A stretch of DNA of 64,000 bases, taken from positions 55,188,567 through 55,252,566 of the forward strand of contig CM034541.1 of NCBI GenBank assembly GCA_020002185.1, written 5' to 3'. This stretch comes from Paraescarpia echinospica. Lineage: Eukaryota > Annelida > Polychaeta > Sabellida > Siboglinidae. The position numbers were made by a program, and so were the translations under genes. Each line of letters opens with the position of its first letter. Position 1 is the stretch's first letter. Shown here in pieces: positions 36,945 to 49,120 of this stretch. Below the pieces are notes generated by a model. It was not told the origin of the DNA and searched no databases. It saw only the letters and a list, made by a program, of their open reading frames with translations.

Positions 36945-38050
36945 TCCACAAAGGCTTATCACTGACAGACAACATTTCAAATGACTATCGTCCTGACAGC
37001 ATCTTTCTCTGCGTCCATAAATTCGCGCATTTTATTGGCTTTAATGTCAGCGTTGACGCGCGTTCCGTCTGCTTTTTAAACCAGACTCATTTTCGTGAAA
37101 GGTCACGACCGTTGTTGACCGAGAGGTGACGAGCGTCCATTAGGCGCTACCCGGCGAGACCGCGGCCCCGGGGTGGGTTCAACGCCCGGCTGGTCCTTCC
37201 CTAGAACGCAACCGACGCGTCGCGAGTTATCTTTGGCTCGGCCGATCTAGTTCGCGGATGTCAACAAATACACAGAACATTACACAAGGATTGTTCCTGA
37301 AAATATATGCGTTATATGGCCTACATACACGCACGCCCACACGCATGCGCACAATCTTATTACATGTACACGTTTATACATATAACATAAAAACACGTAC
37401 CTTTTAGTTTTATCGGACTTTACAACACTTAATACAAGGAAGTATTAAATACAATAAGCCAGTAGAGACCGCTTTACTGAAATAAAAGTAAAAGAATTAA
37501 TTATGTTTGAAGGCGAAATATATAATAATAATAATATTGTATTGAGATTGGAATATTCAGAGATTTGTTTGCATCTTGGTTAAACCAAATCCGATAAAAC
37601 CATGAAATTGGCCCATAGAATAGACCTATACCAACCACACGCAGGACCTAGATGAGAAATGTTAATTGGCGGACTGTTTAATGTACCAGAATACTGCTAC
37701 AATTTTCAGACAACGGTGATAATAGTAACCTCGTTTTACTACATATTGGCCACGTTCGCAGACTTGAGACGGATAACGGACAGTTTTGCTGTATACCGCT
37801 TACTCGGGGTCACACCCGGCTTAACCATGACCTTTTCTTTCGCTGCTGAATTTCGCAATTGTTTGCTTGGCTGGTATTCAGGCTACGCAAATAGTATTAT
37901 TAGGCCTGACATTTCTGATACATGTTACTCAGTTAAAGGAATATCCCAAATTTATAGTTTTCCTCGTCTCATTTCAAAGGTAATTCATGCGAAGATGCTA
38001 ACGTATGTATATATACTGCTACTGTAGATCTACCTAGAGGCACAGCGTTT
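36945..38050. repeat. Blocks P and Q, joined partial copies
   Basis: A P-type segment (36,945-37,395, including one palindrome arm) is followed directly by a Q-type segment (37,405-38,050). Compared with 20,555-24,480, this copy lacks the inverted arm, the 112-bp array, the inserted MITE and about 0.4 kb of Q. It is repeated at 52,203-53,290. Confidence 0.75.
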
Positions 38051-39715
38051 AGGTCTACTACTTACTAACTCGTCGGTGCGGTTTGTGTAAAATTTTGGTT
38101 ACCAACAGTAACTACCAAAGTCATTGTTTTCAACCATGCTATTAAACGCAGGTTCATTTTTTTATTAAACCGTGTAGTGTACGCTCGTGTTTTCCCCACA
38201 TTCAAAACAACCAATTCAGCGAACATGTTTTTAATAATTACTAGTTCTACCCTGGATGTTAATAATTACTAATACTACCCTGGATGATTTCGGGGAGTAG
38301 AACACATATTGCAGTGTATTTTTAAAGTCACTGTTACTTGAGTTGAGCATAACGTTGCATACCTTGTGGAAAGTAATTGTCGTCACCATATGTATAACAA
38401 ACTTTGTAATTAACAGTCGATACAGGATTGTGTTGCTATGCGTGAGCACGGTGCTGCTAACTAGGCTGTCGTGCCTCCAAAGCAAAGCTTTAGGTTGACT
38501 CTGAAATCGCCTCAAATATCAACCAACAGTAAATGTTAATGTTTGAACTGTATAATATACCAGACCTTTGCTACAATTTCAAGACAACGGTAACCTGGTT
38601 TTACTACATCTCGGCCGAGTTCGCAGACTTGCGACCGATACCGGACAGTATTGCCGTAAACCGCCCACTCGGGGTCACATCCGTTTTAGCCGCGGCATTT
38701 TCTTGCCAGTTCGCGCGACTGCATATATGCTAACCGAAATATATATAATTTATATATCCATAACTATTTGTATGTATGTATGTACGTACGTACGTATGTA
38801 TGTATATATATCTACACACACACGCACGCACACACGCACGCACGCACACACACACACACACACACACACAGACATAATATTTGAGCAGACAAAAATTAAC
38901 AATTATTAGACGCCGCAATTGTTTTGCTGTGAGCCGAAACAGTCGTGTAGGCCTATCGCCAACGGGTTTCAATCGCTTTCGAAACTATTCAGACGTCTAA
39001 TCGGCCGATTTTGCGTTATGTTGCTAAGTTAGCGTTGTAATTTTTGTTTTATATATTGTTTTTGTTGACACGAAAAGTAATTAAAAATCTGCGGATTACG
39101 ATCGGGCGCGCATTGTCTTCGGTACAGTTGTAGAGTAGGCCTCCTAGGTATACAAAACGAAAAAATAGGGTAGACTAGGGCAGCGCTAACTTAAATCGTA
39201 TAACCATTCAGAAAGCTCAGCAACACCAGACATATGTAATTAGACCAATGTGCAATGTCATTCTGTTTGATCTAATAGTTCGCCAATAGTCAAACTAGTG
39301 CAACTCATTATACAGCGGTGCAAATCACGAAATAAATATGTGACATTATAATAATATTATGATCATTAAACTTGCATATCAGACAATAAAACATTGGGAA
39401 AATAGACAGTGTTTTGTATACATCGTTAAGACACATATTTTACTTGTGGGGTAAGACAGCCCCCTACTGTCTTCCTATGTACATATACAGGGTCAGTAAG
39501 TTACATATTTATGACACGTGATGTGTACTCTGTAAAACGTTAAGTTTTTTGTGGTACCACAGGTCTGGAATTAAAATACGTTGCACAATTAAAATATGCT
39601 AGCATGCATGTCATATTTATGACGAAATATTAAGAAAAACATGCAAATACATATTATATATGTTAAATATAATTTAAATTTAACTACTAGAATAGCTGAA
39701 TACATTGCTATTTGT
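38050..39715. repeat. Paralog of 24,580-26,015
   Basis: This stretch (landmarks CTTACTAACTCGTC, TGTCGTGCCTCCAA, CAGACGTCTAATCGGCCG, CAGCCCCCTACTGTC) is a third member of the family seen at 24,580-26,015 and 53,300-55,070. It has about 0.2 kb, around 38,230-38,435, that the 24-kb member lacks. At its right end similarity to block B continues to 40,240 but is interrupted by insertions. Confidence 0.8.
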
Positions 39716-40240
39716 ATACATACATTACATTTTATATCAAACCATGTTTCGTTCATAGGAGCGAAACACGCAAAGAGAATGTCACGGACCGTGTACCTCT
39801 TTCTTAGGGGGCTGCGCTGCCCCAGGCTACCCTATGAGTTCTATATCCATTCATCGTATAATTACATACCAGGAACTTCAACGGGTGTTGCATATAGGGA
39901 CGTGTGCCAATTATATCTAGGCAATAGCGGCTGTTTAGTAGAACTATTTTAATGTTGTGATTACAATTTGAACATTTCGCGGCCGCAACGTTCAAACTGC
40001 CAACATAGCGGTGGGTGTGTTGAACTTAATTTAACATACAGTGTACCTTCAACGTCTTTTATATAGCATAATGGGCAATATACAAATAAATGTTAATAAA
40101 TGAAGAGTGGACATCGCTTTATTAAGGTCGGGCGTCGTCAATACTACAATGATAACGACCTCCACAAGCCATCCTCTTTGCAGTCATTACTGGAGAATGC
40201 ATTTACTGAGAAATGTCACCATATTGGCGTAAAACAGCTA
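39716..40240. repeat. Interrupted continuation of the block B homology
   Basis: Matches to 26,015-26,215 resume at 39,842-39,935 and 40,146-40,240. Between them are about 120 bp (39,722-39,842, with a GTTTCG...CGAAAC hairpin and a TAGGGGGCTGCGCTGCCCC segment) and about 200 bp (39,945-40,145) with no counterpart in block B. These are probably insertions here. I could not define termini. Confidence 0.55.
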
Positions 40241-40242
40241 AA

Positions 40243-40247
40243 ATGAA

Positions 40248-40286
<39 letters not shown>

Positions 40287-40287
40287 G

Positions 40288-40328
<41 letters not shown>

Positions 40329-40353
40329 GCTACTGAAACTGCTACTGAAACTG

Positions 40354-40406
<53 letters not shown>

Positions 40407-40455
40407 GCTACTGAAACTGCTACTACTACTATTACTACTACTACTACTACTAGAC
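40243..40455. repeat. CTA trinucleotide array with GAAACTGCTACT interruptions
   Basis: An ACT/CTA array of about 210 bp is interrupted by the motif CTGCTACTGAAACTGCTACT. Leucine-rich or threonine-rich frames through it are trivial products of the repeat. The right flank GACGAGTAATTACAACTG is the same as that of the array at 44,061-44,518, but the left flanks differ. Confidence 0.97.
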
Positions 40456-41506
40456 GAGTAATTACAACTGATCCTGGAATTTAGAGGGGGGCAAGTTGGC
40501 CAATAGATACACTAATAGTTCCACGTCTAGGGGCCCACATTAATGACTATCATTGGCACAACCGGTAGTGAAACATAAAAAAAAATGGATCAGTATTAAT
40601 TAAGTGAATGGCTGAAATGACACTGGTTTGTTATCGAAAAACAATAAAACTGACCAAAAGGCATGCTTTCAAATAATTAGAGATTAACAAACATTATTTC
40701 TGGCCAATTGCCTAGCCCCAATGTCGAGGATTTTTACACTCTGAAAAATTTATTTATGAACAGTGGGCATTTGCAGAGTGTACAGTTTTTATTCAAGCAG
40801 GCATTTTTAAAGTTAAACTTTATTGTATATTTACGAATTTTCGAAATCATTAGCTATAAAAGATCAATACATGAAGCCTCTTGTTTCAATAACAGTTTTA
40901 GCCAACGCATATTCTTGTTTAACTAAAACAGCTCAACTCTTACATGCATAGAATTTGATCAAGAAATTTGCGTCGCAGCCGGTGGTCCTATGCTTTAAGC
41001 TGGTTATCGTTGAGTTTAGTTTCATAAGGAATTCTCTTGCCGCGCAATAATTCCATAATCTGATGAATGCTTCAGTTGTATTACGATAAACGTGTCCAGA
41101 ATGCACGATTAGGTGCAGGCGTGCGTGTGACAAGTGCGTGTAATTCGTGCTCGACAACTCGCGAACTCTAGCACGCATGGGTGCGTACGTGCGTGCGTGC
41201 GTGCGTGCGTGCGTGTTACGTTAACCAACGATGTGACTAATCGTTGCCGTCATCGGTGTTTTGAATGCATCGTAATAAAGTATAGGCCTAACAGTGAAAC
41301 ACTAGCTAAGATTTTAATTTATCGGGTAACGCAATGTATACGAAAGAATCAGGTCTACAATTGCCATGCGCGATATTGTCATTAATAAAAAAACGAAGTA
41401 TGATATTTATATCAGGTGTTACGTTTGAGCCCAGCATGTCGCCGTAATAGTAGACGGTGGCGGGTGGCTCAAATAACAGATCAGGACCCAGGCCGCGTCT
41501 GATTAT
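40456..41506. other. Mosaic spacer with P-block fragments
   Basis: The first 200 bp match 44,519-44,730. The segment 40,840-40,910 (TAGCTATAAAAGATCAATAC) matches 20,560-20,625. From 40,915 to 41,450 there is no counterpart elsewhere in the window. It contains a GTGC/GCGT microsatellite (41,178-41,217). No gene is supported. Confidence 0.55.
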
Positions 41507-41510
41507 TAAT

Positions 41511-41905
41511 GGGGTCAGGTTCTAGTTAGACTTCCTGTTTGGTTACAGACATAAGTGCATATGAGTAGGCAGATTTTCATGTGTGATTGTAGAAGGTGTT
41601 GACTGTAAAATGGTGGATTTCTAGGTGATTTGAATAAGCGGATGGATATTTGGCAGCAATTTGCCTGTGTTACCTGTTTGCGGAGTAATGCTTGTCGGCA
41701 TTTGTAAATATTGGCGAGTGTCACACATACAGGCATTTTACGAGAGCTGGAAGTATGGAATTTTTGTTAAAATCTATCAGCATGTCAATGAGATGATGAT
41801 AACAGCAGGTGAGAAGTTTAAGACATTTTGTTGGTCACGTTTTCTTATAATCAGACAAAACGTAAACATGGTCGCCAATGGGAAAACCATCTGTGTATTG
41901 ACCCC
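41511..41905. mobile_element. 395-bp MITE with GGGGTCA termini and TAAT duplication
   Basis: The insertion begins GGGGTCAGG and ends ATTGACCCC, inverted 7-bp termini, and is flanked by TAAT on both sides (41,507-41,510 and 41,906-41,909). The paralogous sequences at about 44,834-44,846 and 20,622-20,634 read GATTATTAATGTTTCT without it, so the empty site is seen twice. It has no transposase. The superfamily is uncertain. Confidence 0.82.
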
Positions 41906-42840
41906 TAATATTTCTCCTACGGCCGTCGAGTACGACTATAGCAGAATGGACGATCGTATGCCCGATCGTCTCTTAGACAATTTATTAACGGCTTTTATAA
42001 ATCGCAAATAGGCCTACCCATTGCCAATAACCCGGACGAACACATATCACAACTGTTTAATAGCATTGGGGTTACACACCTGGCAGTAAAGACTTCTGAA
42101 CACAAATTAGATTATACTAGTAATGAATGACGTGTTAGTGTATTATTGGTATTATTTTAACGACTGTATACAGTTAAGCCAATTCGCCTGAGTTGATAAT
42201 AAAACATGTTTTTCAAATATTTTCCATCAGTTAATGTTGTTTGTTCAACGCGATTAATTAATGTTGACGACTCATGTTACGAGATAAGTAGGATTTGATT
42301 TTAAATGCCAACTTGTCACAATAAGGCATAGTACTATAGTCGATCCTATCAAGCATCGCAATCTTTGTTTATGAAGGCTTATCACTGATCAACGAAATGT
42401 CAAATGACTATGGTCGTTACATCTTTCCCTGCGTCCATAAATACGCGCATTTTATTGGCGGTAATGTCAGCGGTGACGCCCGTTCCGTCTGCTTTTAAAA
42501 CAGATTCTTTTTCGTGAAAGGTAACGACCGTTGATGACCGAGAGGTGACGAGCGTCCATTACCCGGCGAGACCGCGGCCCCGGGGCAGGTGCAAAGCCCG
42601 GCCGGTCCTTCCCTATAGAACGCAACTGACGCGTCGCGAGTTATCTTTGGCTCGGCCGATCTAGTTCGCGGATGTCAACAAATACACAGAACATTACACA
42701 AGGATTGTTCCTGAAAATATATGCGTTATATGGCCTACATACACGCACGCCCACACGCATGCGCACAAACTTATTACATGTACACGTTTATATACATTAC
42801 ATAAGAACACGTAATTGTTGAGAACCGTGAACTAAAATTA
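41906..42840. repeat. Block P, copy with single palindrome arm
   Basis: Homologous to 20,630-21,600. The left-arm sequence (about 42,570-42,745) continues into CACACGCATGCGCACAAAC and TTACATAAGAACACGTA with no inverted second arm. This gives the ancestral, unfolded arrangement for comparison with 21,400-21,840. It ends in TA tracts (42,840-42,900). Confidence 0.75.
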
Positions 42841-42949
42841 TATATATATATATATATAAATAACTCGCGACGTATAATTATATATATATATATATATATA
42901 TTTATATCTATAGCGCCAGGATGTCGCTAATGTGTAAGACTGTTTCCAT

Positions 42950-44060
42950 TATATTTTCCAAAACATTGTTGCCTCGTTAATTATGCCAAGTATCACACAA
43001 CTGGTGGTAGGCGTACTGTATAATATTATACATGTACACGAACTACCAAGTTGCTAAACAGTTCGTACTTACTTGGTACCGTCCTACAATAAACCGTTGT
43101 CTTTCAACATACGTTATTTCAGTCGTCTCTACATTACGTGCTAGTCTGGAAAACAGTTTTAAATCGTCTTGGTAAAGTGCGCCGTTTTGTCATACGGTTC
43201 GAACTACAATTTAAATGGAATATACAACCATTGTCTCCGGAATACTAGACGGCAGTTTTATGGGACTTTACAGCACTTCATTTATTATACAAAGTAGTAG
43301 TAGTCGGTTCTTTAAAAATAATATCCACGACAGACGTGTTATGTATATATATATATATATATATATATCACATCTAAAACACGATTTTTTGATTAATTGG
43401 AATATGCTAGTTTGACCAGTTTCCACGTGTATATAATATGCCAGTAGAGACTGCTTTACTGGAAAAAAAAGAATTGACAATATTTGAAGGCGAAATATAT
43501 AACGTTTTCACAGAACAATTGACAGGTCTGTCAAATTCCAGTGTTATGATATTTCTGAGGGAAAATTAGGGGGCCTACACAACATTTAACAATAAAGATT
43601 AAAACAAGAAAATTCACGTTGCTTGTATTGAGATCGAGATATTTAGAGATTTGTTTGCATTTTGGTTAAACCAAATTCGATAAAATCATGAAATTGGCCC
43701 CTGGAATAGACCTATAACCCAACCATACGCAGGACCTAGACGAGAAATGTTAATTTGCGGACTGTTCAACATACCAGAATACTGCTACAATTTTCAGACA
43801 ACGGTGGTAATAGTAACCTCGTTTTACTACATATTGGCCAAGTTCACAGACTTGAGACGGATATCGGACAGTTTTGCTGTATACCGCTTAATCGGGGTTA
43901 CTTCCAGCTTAGCCATAACCTTTCCTTTCGCTGCTGAATTTCGCAATTGTTTGCTTGGCTGGTATTCAGGCTACGCAAATTGTGTTATTAGGCCTGACAT
44001 TTCTGATACATGTTACTCAGTTAAAGTATTCTCCCAAATTTATATTTTTCCTCGTCTCAT
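42950..44060. repeat. Block Q, copy with one 112-bp unit
   Basis: This is the closest full-length relative of 21,863-24,470. It holds one copy of the 112-bp unit (about 43,003-43,114) instead of ten, and no MITE. A TA run occurs at 43,345-43,368. It breaks off at CCTCGTCTCAT, where the trinucleotide array begins. Confidence 0.8.
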
Positions 44061-44211
44061 CTACTACTACTACTACTACTACTACTACTGCTACTGAAAC
44101 TGCTACTGAAACTGCTACTACTACTACTACTACTACTACTGCTGCTACTGAAACTGCTACTGAAACTGCTACTACTACTACTACTGCTACTGAAACTGCT
44201 ACTACTACTAT

Positions 44212-44251
<40 letters not shown>

Positions 44252-44471
44252 GCTACTGAAACTGCTACTGAAACTGCTACTACTACTACTACTACTACTA
44301 CTGCTGCTACTGAAACTGCTACTGAAACTGCTACTACTACTACTACTGCTACTGAAACTGCTACTACTACTATTACTACTACTACTACTACTACTACTAC
44401 TGCTACTGAAACTGCTACTACTACTATTATTACTACTACTACTACTACTACTACAACTACTACTACTACTG

Positions 44472-44510
<39 letters not shown>

Positions 44511-44518
44511 TTACTACT
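44061..44518. repeat. CTA trinucleotide array with 162-bp internal duplication
   Basis: A CTA/ACT array of about 458 bp with TGCTACTGAAACTGCTACTG interruptions. The interruption pattern starting at 44,089 repeats at 44,251, giving an internal period of 162 bp. The long threonine, serine or valine frames through it are repeat artefacts. Confidence 0.97.
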
Positions 44519-44782
44519 AGACGAGTAATTACAACTGTTCCTGGAATTTAGAAGAGGGCAGTTGGACACTACAATATAAACTAATACTTCCAAGTCTAGG
44601 GGTCCATATTAACGACTATAATTGACACAATCGGTAGTGAAACATATAAAAGATCAGTATTAAATTAAATTAATGGCTGAATTGGCATTGGCTTGTTATT
44701 GAAAAAAAACTAAAACTGGCCAATGATGGCTTCCACTCAAGCCTTACGCGCGGTAAAGGGGTCAGCACACCGTAATCGTAGA

Positions 44783-45664
44783 CGGTGGCGGGGTGGCTCA
44801 AATAACAGGTCAGGACCCAGGCCGCGTCTGATTATTAATGTTTCTTCTACAGCCGTCGAGTACGATTATAGCAGAATGGACGTATGCCCGATCGTCTCTT
44901 AGACATTTTATCAACGGCTTTTATCAATCGCAAGTAGGCCTACCCATTGCTAATAACCCGGACGAACATATATATATCAACTCTTTGATAGCATTGTAGT
45001 TACACAACTGACAATAAAGACATCAGAGCAAAAAATTGATTGTATTACTAATGTATGACGTTTTAGTGTATTATTTGTATTATAATTTTGACCGACTGTA
45101 CAATGTGAATTTAACTCGGCTGAGTTGATAATAAAACATGTGTTTTTCCATCAGTTAATGTTGTTTGTTCAAAGCGATTAGTTAATGTTAGTAAGGATCT
45201 TAGCCTATTAAAAAACTGCCCAACCAACAGGCATATGCATTACTTTTCGACCTATAAATACAAAAACTTGTCCTATAATCAGCGTAGACGTATAATAATA
45301 GTAAAAACATTACAATTATTATACCCGACAGACCTAACGATGACGACTCATGGCACGAGATATGTAGGATTTAATGTTAAATGCCAACTTGTCACAATAA
45401 GGCACAGTACTATAGCGATCCTATCAAGAATCGCAATTTTTTTTTATGAAGGCTTATCACTGACACACGAAATGTCATATGACTATGGTCCTTACAGCAT
45501 CTTTCCCTGCGTCCATAAATTCGCGCATTTTATTGGCGGTAATGTCAGCGGTGACGCCCGTACCGCCTGCTTTTTAAAACAAATTCTTTTTCGTGAAAGG
45601 TCACGACCGTTGATGATCGAGAGGTGACGAGCGTCCATTACCCGGCGAGACAGCGGCCCCGGGG
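44783..45664. repeat. Block P, third copy, ending at a junction
   Basis: Begins GACGGTGGCGGGG and follows the P order to GACAGCGGCCCCGGGGCATG. At about 45,665 it switches within GGGGCATGTATAGGGCC to the sequence that at 30,230 reads GTCGCATGTAGGGCC. The shared GCATGTA is microhomology at the breakpoint. Confidence 0.8.
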
Positions 45665-46656
45665 CATGTATAGGGCCTTGAATTTCGGACGACTTGATAA
45701 AGCAATGTTGGTGACGGCTTGGTATATTCCGTAGATTGGATGGTATGAATATTTCGACATTCTGGATAACCGATTTTCTAGTTACAAATCGAAGCAAATA
45801 ACATATGCCCTAGAGTGAGGATAATTGACAGAGCGAACAAATATCTTCATCGCGACTAGACTGACTATGTCGATAGCAAAGTCGCACCAATCTCTAAAAT
45901 GTCATAAATTAACTCGCGATATCGCGTCGGTGAATACACCAGCCGTATCAAATGACTTCGTAAATTTGACCCGATATTTAAGACGTGTGATAACGTTGGT
46001 GTCCACTAAAATAACAATTATTATTTATGTAGTTATTGTACATATTCCAGGACGAACGCCGACCGGCTGGGAAGGTGAAAACGATATACACCGCGAAGAT
46101 TGCCGTTCCATCTAACAGACATCGCACCTATTAATATGTTTACGACCGATCGGCGATGGAAATGTCTGCGTGGTCGCCTCGCGTGCCCAGAAGTCGGTTA
46201 TGCTCCCTCGCGACAACTACTGACGCTCCGTGACCACAGTTGACTTGCGATGTCCTTACGAAGAGCCGCGCAGCGAGTTTGTTCAGGTTGTGACGAGTTC
46301 AACGACTCTCAGTGCGCTCGGGTCAGGATGGGTCACGCGAGTTTGTTTCGGGTTCAATCGGAGGTAACCCGAGGTACTTGTGAGAACACGCGGTCTGGCT
46401 ATTGATAGGTCAGTTCCGGTCCCGGATCTATCGTAAACACTCATAATTTGATTTAGTGTTACGTCCAATGTCTATAGTACGGCGAGGTGTTAGTAAACAA
46501 GGTTGAACCAAGGTCTAAATAAACCGGAGCAACAAATATAGCTCACTCAAACTGAATTAAATGTTGCGCAACCTAGAAATGGTCAACAAAGGCGTACGTG
46601 TTAAAGTATGCATGCGGGCGGACAAGGAGGCTTATCGAGATTACATCACTTTCCCC

Positions 46657-46870
46657 CTACGTATACCCCGCACTCCCCAGATAGCTGTCAATTTAATTTT
46701 TGAACATATCCACATCGGTAGCATTAACCCAATCATCAGATAATTCGTTCCAGTCATTTATTGTCCTCTGAGAGAATGAATATGTTCTCACATCTAATCT
46801 ACACAGTTCTTTGACTAATGCCGCATTGTGCCCTCTGGTTCTACTGCCTTCTTTAAGTTCGAAGACAATA
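46657..46870 (-). pseudogene. CR1/L2-like LINE reverse transcriptase tail, copy 2
   Basis: The same fragment as at 31,223-31,433, with the QRTINDWNEL and FKNKIDSYL-type segments. The sequence upstream of the fragment (93 bp at 31,435-31,527 in copy 1) is missing here: AGACAATAT is joined directly to TCTCGTATG. Dead copy carried by the duplication. Confidence 0.75.
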
Positions 46871-48229
46871 TTCTCGTATGACAGACAACCTGTCCCACGC
46901 CCGGATTAGCTGTCACCTAGTATAGGCCGTTGGAATCAATGCCAATTTCAGAATTATATGTATACTGCAGATACCTTAAGAATGAAATTGATCGAAAGAA
47001 TTTAAAAAATTCAAACGAAAGACGCGTTGTGAACGGAGAGGCGCTGGTGGTGTATAACATGGCAAGTGGCGTGCGATGTATCAACAGTTTCACTTTAAGC
47101 ATAATTATAGTTTTTTTTAACCACATGCTACTTGAAAAGTATTAGTTGGAATGAATGCCAATTTCATAATTATATGTATATCATTAAGAATGAAATTGAT
47201 CGAAAGAATTTTCAAAAAATCTGAATTTTACAATTATTCCCCATTATGTGAGTGATGTGAGAAACAACCCACAGTTGTTTTGTGATCATCTGCCCCTCCA
47301 TAACGCCTACAAAACGGTCATTGCAGTGACAATCCCGAATGCGCTCGCCGTCTATATATAAGGGAAACACGTAGAAGCATTGTGACAACCAACTCCGATC
47401 CCCCTATAGTGCTTTACACTCGGTGACCTAAGAAACTACGCTGATTATAATGATAGTTTCACAAAGCGTTGAACTATCACGCAATAATACAGGAGTGTGT
47501 TATTGATTAGCTGCAGAAGAAATAGGGAATAACATTTGCTTCGGCCGCGTGATCTTCCGCAGCAACGATACGACCAACCGTGGGTAAGATGCTGGCGTAA
47601 TGAGGTGGTTTATCGCGCTATATTTGGCTGAATTCAGTTAGTGTCACCAATAACAAAAATAAGCGTATATTATTATATTTTTTAACAAATACACATTGCT
47701 AACAAACTAAACCACGTCAAAAATAGTATATATATATCTATGCAAGAATCATTATACTCTAATTAAAAGTAGTTTTTTCACCGATGTCGACCTATTATTA
47801 ATATTAACGGTGCAGAATATAGTGTTTTTTTATATTAAACATTAGTAAGATTTTATAAACATTTTTCTCAAAAAATGTTAGTTAAAGGTACAACGTTTGA
47901 AATTGTCATAAAAAATCATGTTAAGCCTTATATACAATAAACTACGTCCATTATAATATTTCGATCGCCAATATATACGTTTTAATGAATAACCCTTTCC
48001 TTCATACAACTGGACCGTTATTTGATTAATTTGAAAGTTACCATTCGAATATCCTGCTGAACGGCTAAGTCCACACTCATAAACATGCACCAATTGCATT
48101 ATAGTAAATTATATAGTTCACTAATCGTATTGGGGCCGTCAAAACGTTATAACAGACATAATGTAACCACATACCGTGGTCTTACGACAACACAACAAAC
48201 TATGCACATTAAAAAGACACCTGTCCGTG

Positions 48230-48938
48230 CAGTGGCGTAGGCAGGATTTTGTATTGGAGGGGGCCATCCGGCATTCAAGCAAGCAATGAGTAGGGGGGTT
48301 ATTATGACACACGCACGCACACATGCACGCACGCACACACACACACACACGTATGTATGTATGTATATATACATGTGTGTGCGTGCGTGCGGCGGCGGCG
48401 GCGGCGGCGTCGAGTGAGCTTCACAAAAATGTCCATGTCATGTGTAACGTTGTCGCTTATTAAAATTAATTAATTCACGATACGAAGTTCCGACTACCCA
48501 GTGGAAAATCTAGATAAATTGCTTTGGCCGTAACGTGCAACTTTATCTTAGTCCATGCAGTAACCAATAATCTTGCCGGGCAACTATCATTTTGCATCAT
48601 TATGTTGATATATAAATAGGCATTAGCCATCAAGCACATTATGAATTATGACATTTTCGTTGCCCTGTCACCTCTTGGGCTGCAGCCTGCTGGATGCTTC
48701 TCACCTACCGCAGAAGCGTCGGATTCCTCCACTTCGGGTAACTCAATCCCATCTGAATGATGACAAATTTTTCTGCCAAAGACTTGGGAGTCCTACACAG
48801 GCACCCATATAACCTCTGCACCTTGTCACTCTATAAATCAGGCAACTAGTTATATACCTTCAGTCCCCTACCCACCTAATTTTCAGGGATTGGGGGGGGG
48901 GGCATGGCCCCTTGGCCCCCCCTCTGGCTACGCCACTG
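48230..48938. mobile_element. hAT-like non-autonomous DNA transposon, copy 2
   Basis: Same termini (CAGTGGCGTAGGCAGG and CTGGCTACGCCACTG) and same left flank TGTCCGTG as copy 1. The right flank has drifted to AGTCCCTG. It is 709 bp against 902 bp in copy 1, mainly from the shorter CA and GGC tracts. The insertion predates the segmental duplication. Confidence 0.87.
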
Positions 48939-48962
48939 AGTCCCTGCTATATCGGCGGTCAC

Positions 48963-49120
48963 CATAGGCGCGGGAACAGGGGGGTGGCAGGAGGTCCAGC
49001 TGCCCCCCAGCCACATGGTTAAGGAAGATGTGAAGATATGCGGCGGTGCGGCGGTAACAAATGTTCAGTGGTGCTGAACTCCGGCAGTCCTCCAGTATGA
49101 ATTTCGTTCCCGCGCCACTG
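48963..49120. mobile_element. Short MITE with GCGCGGGAAC termini, copy 2
   Basis: Duplicate of 33,719-33,875. Its right end GTTCCCGCGCCACTG is less decayed than in copy 1 and shows that the terminus consensus begins CAGTGGCGCGGGAAC. Confidence 0.65.

Noticed and set aside
43955..44593. Long Thr-, Ser- or Val-rich frames of 150-198 codons.
   Set aside because: They are translations of the CTA trinucleotide array in three frames.
45825..46115. A 96-codon plus-strand frame, also open at 59,436-59,726, as a possible gene.
   Set aside because: The first copy (near 30,481) is frameshifted, nearly all differences between the open copies change the residue, and there is no recognisable domain. Splice signals could not be supported.
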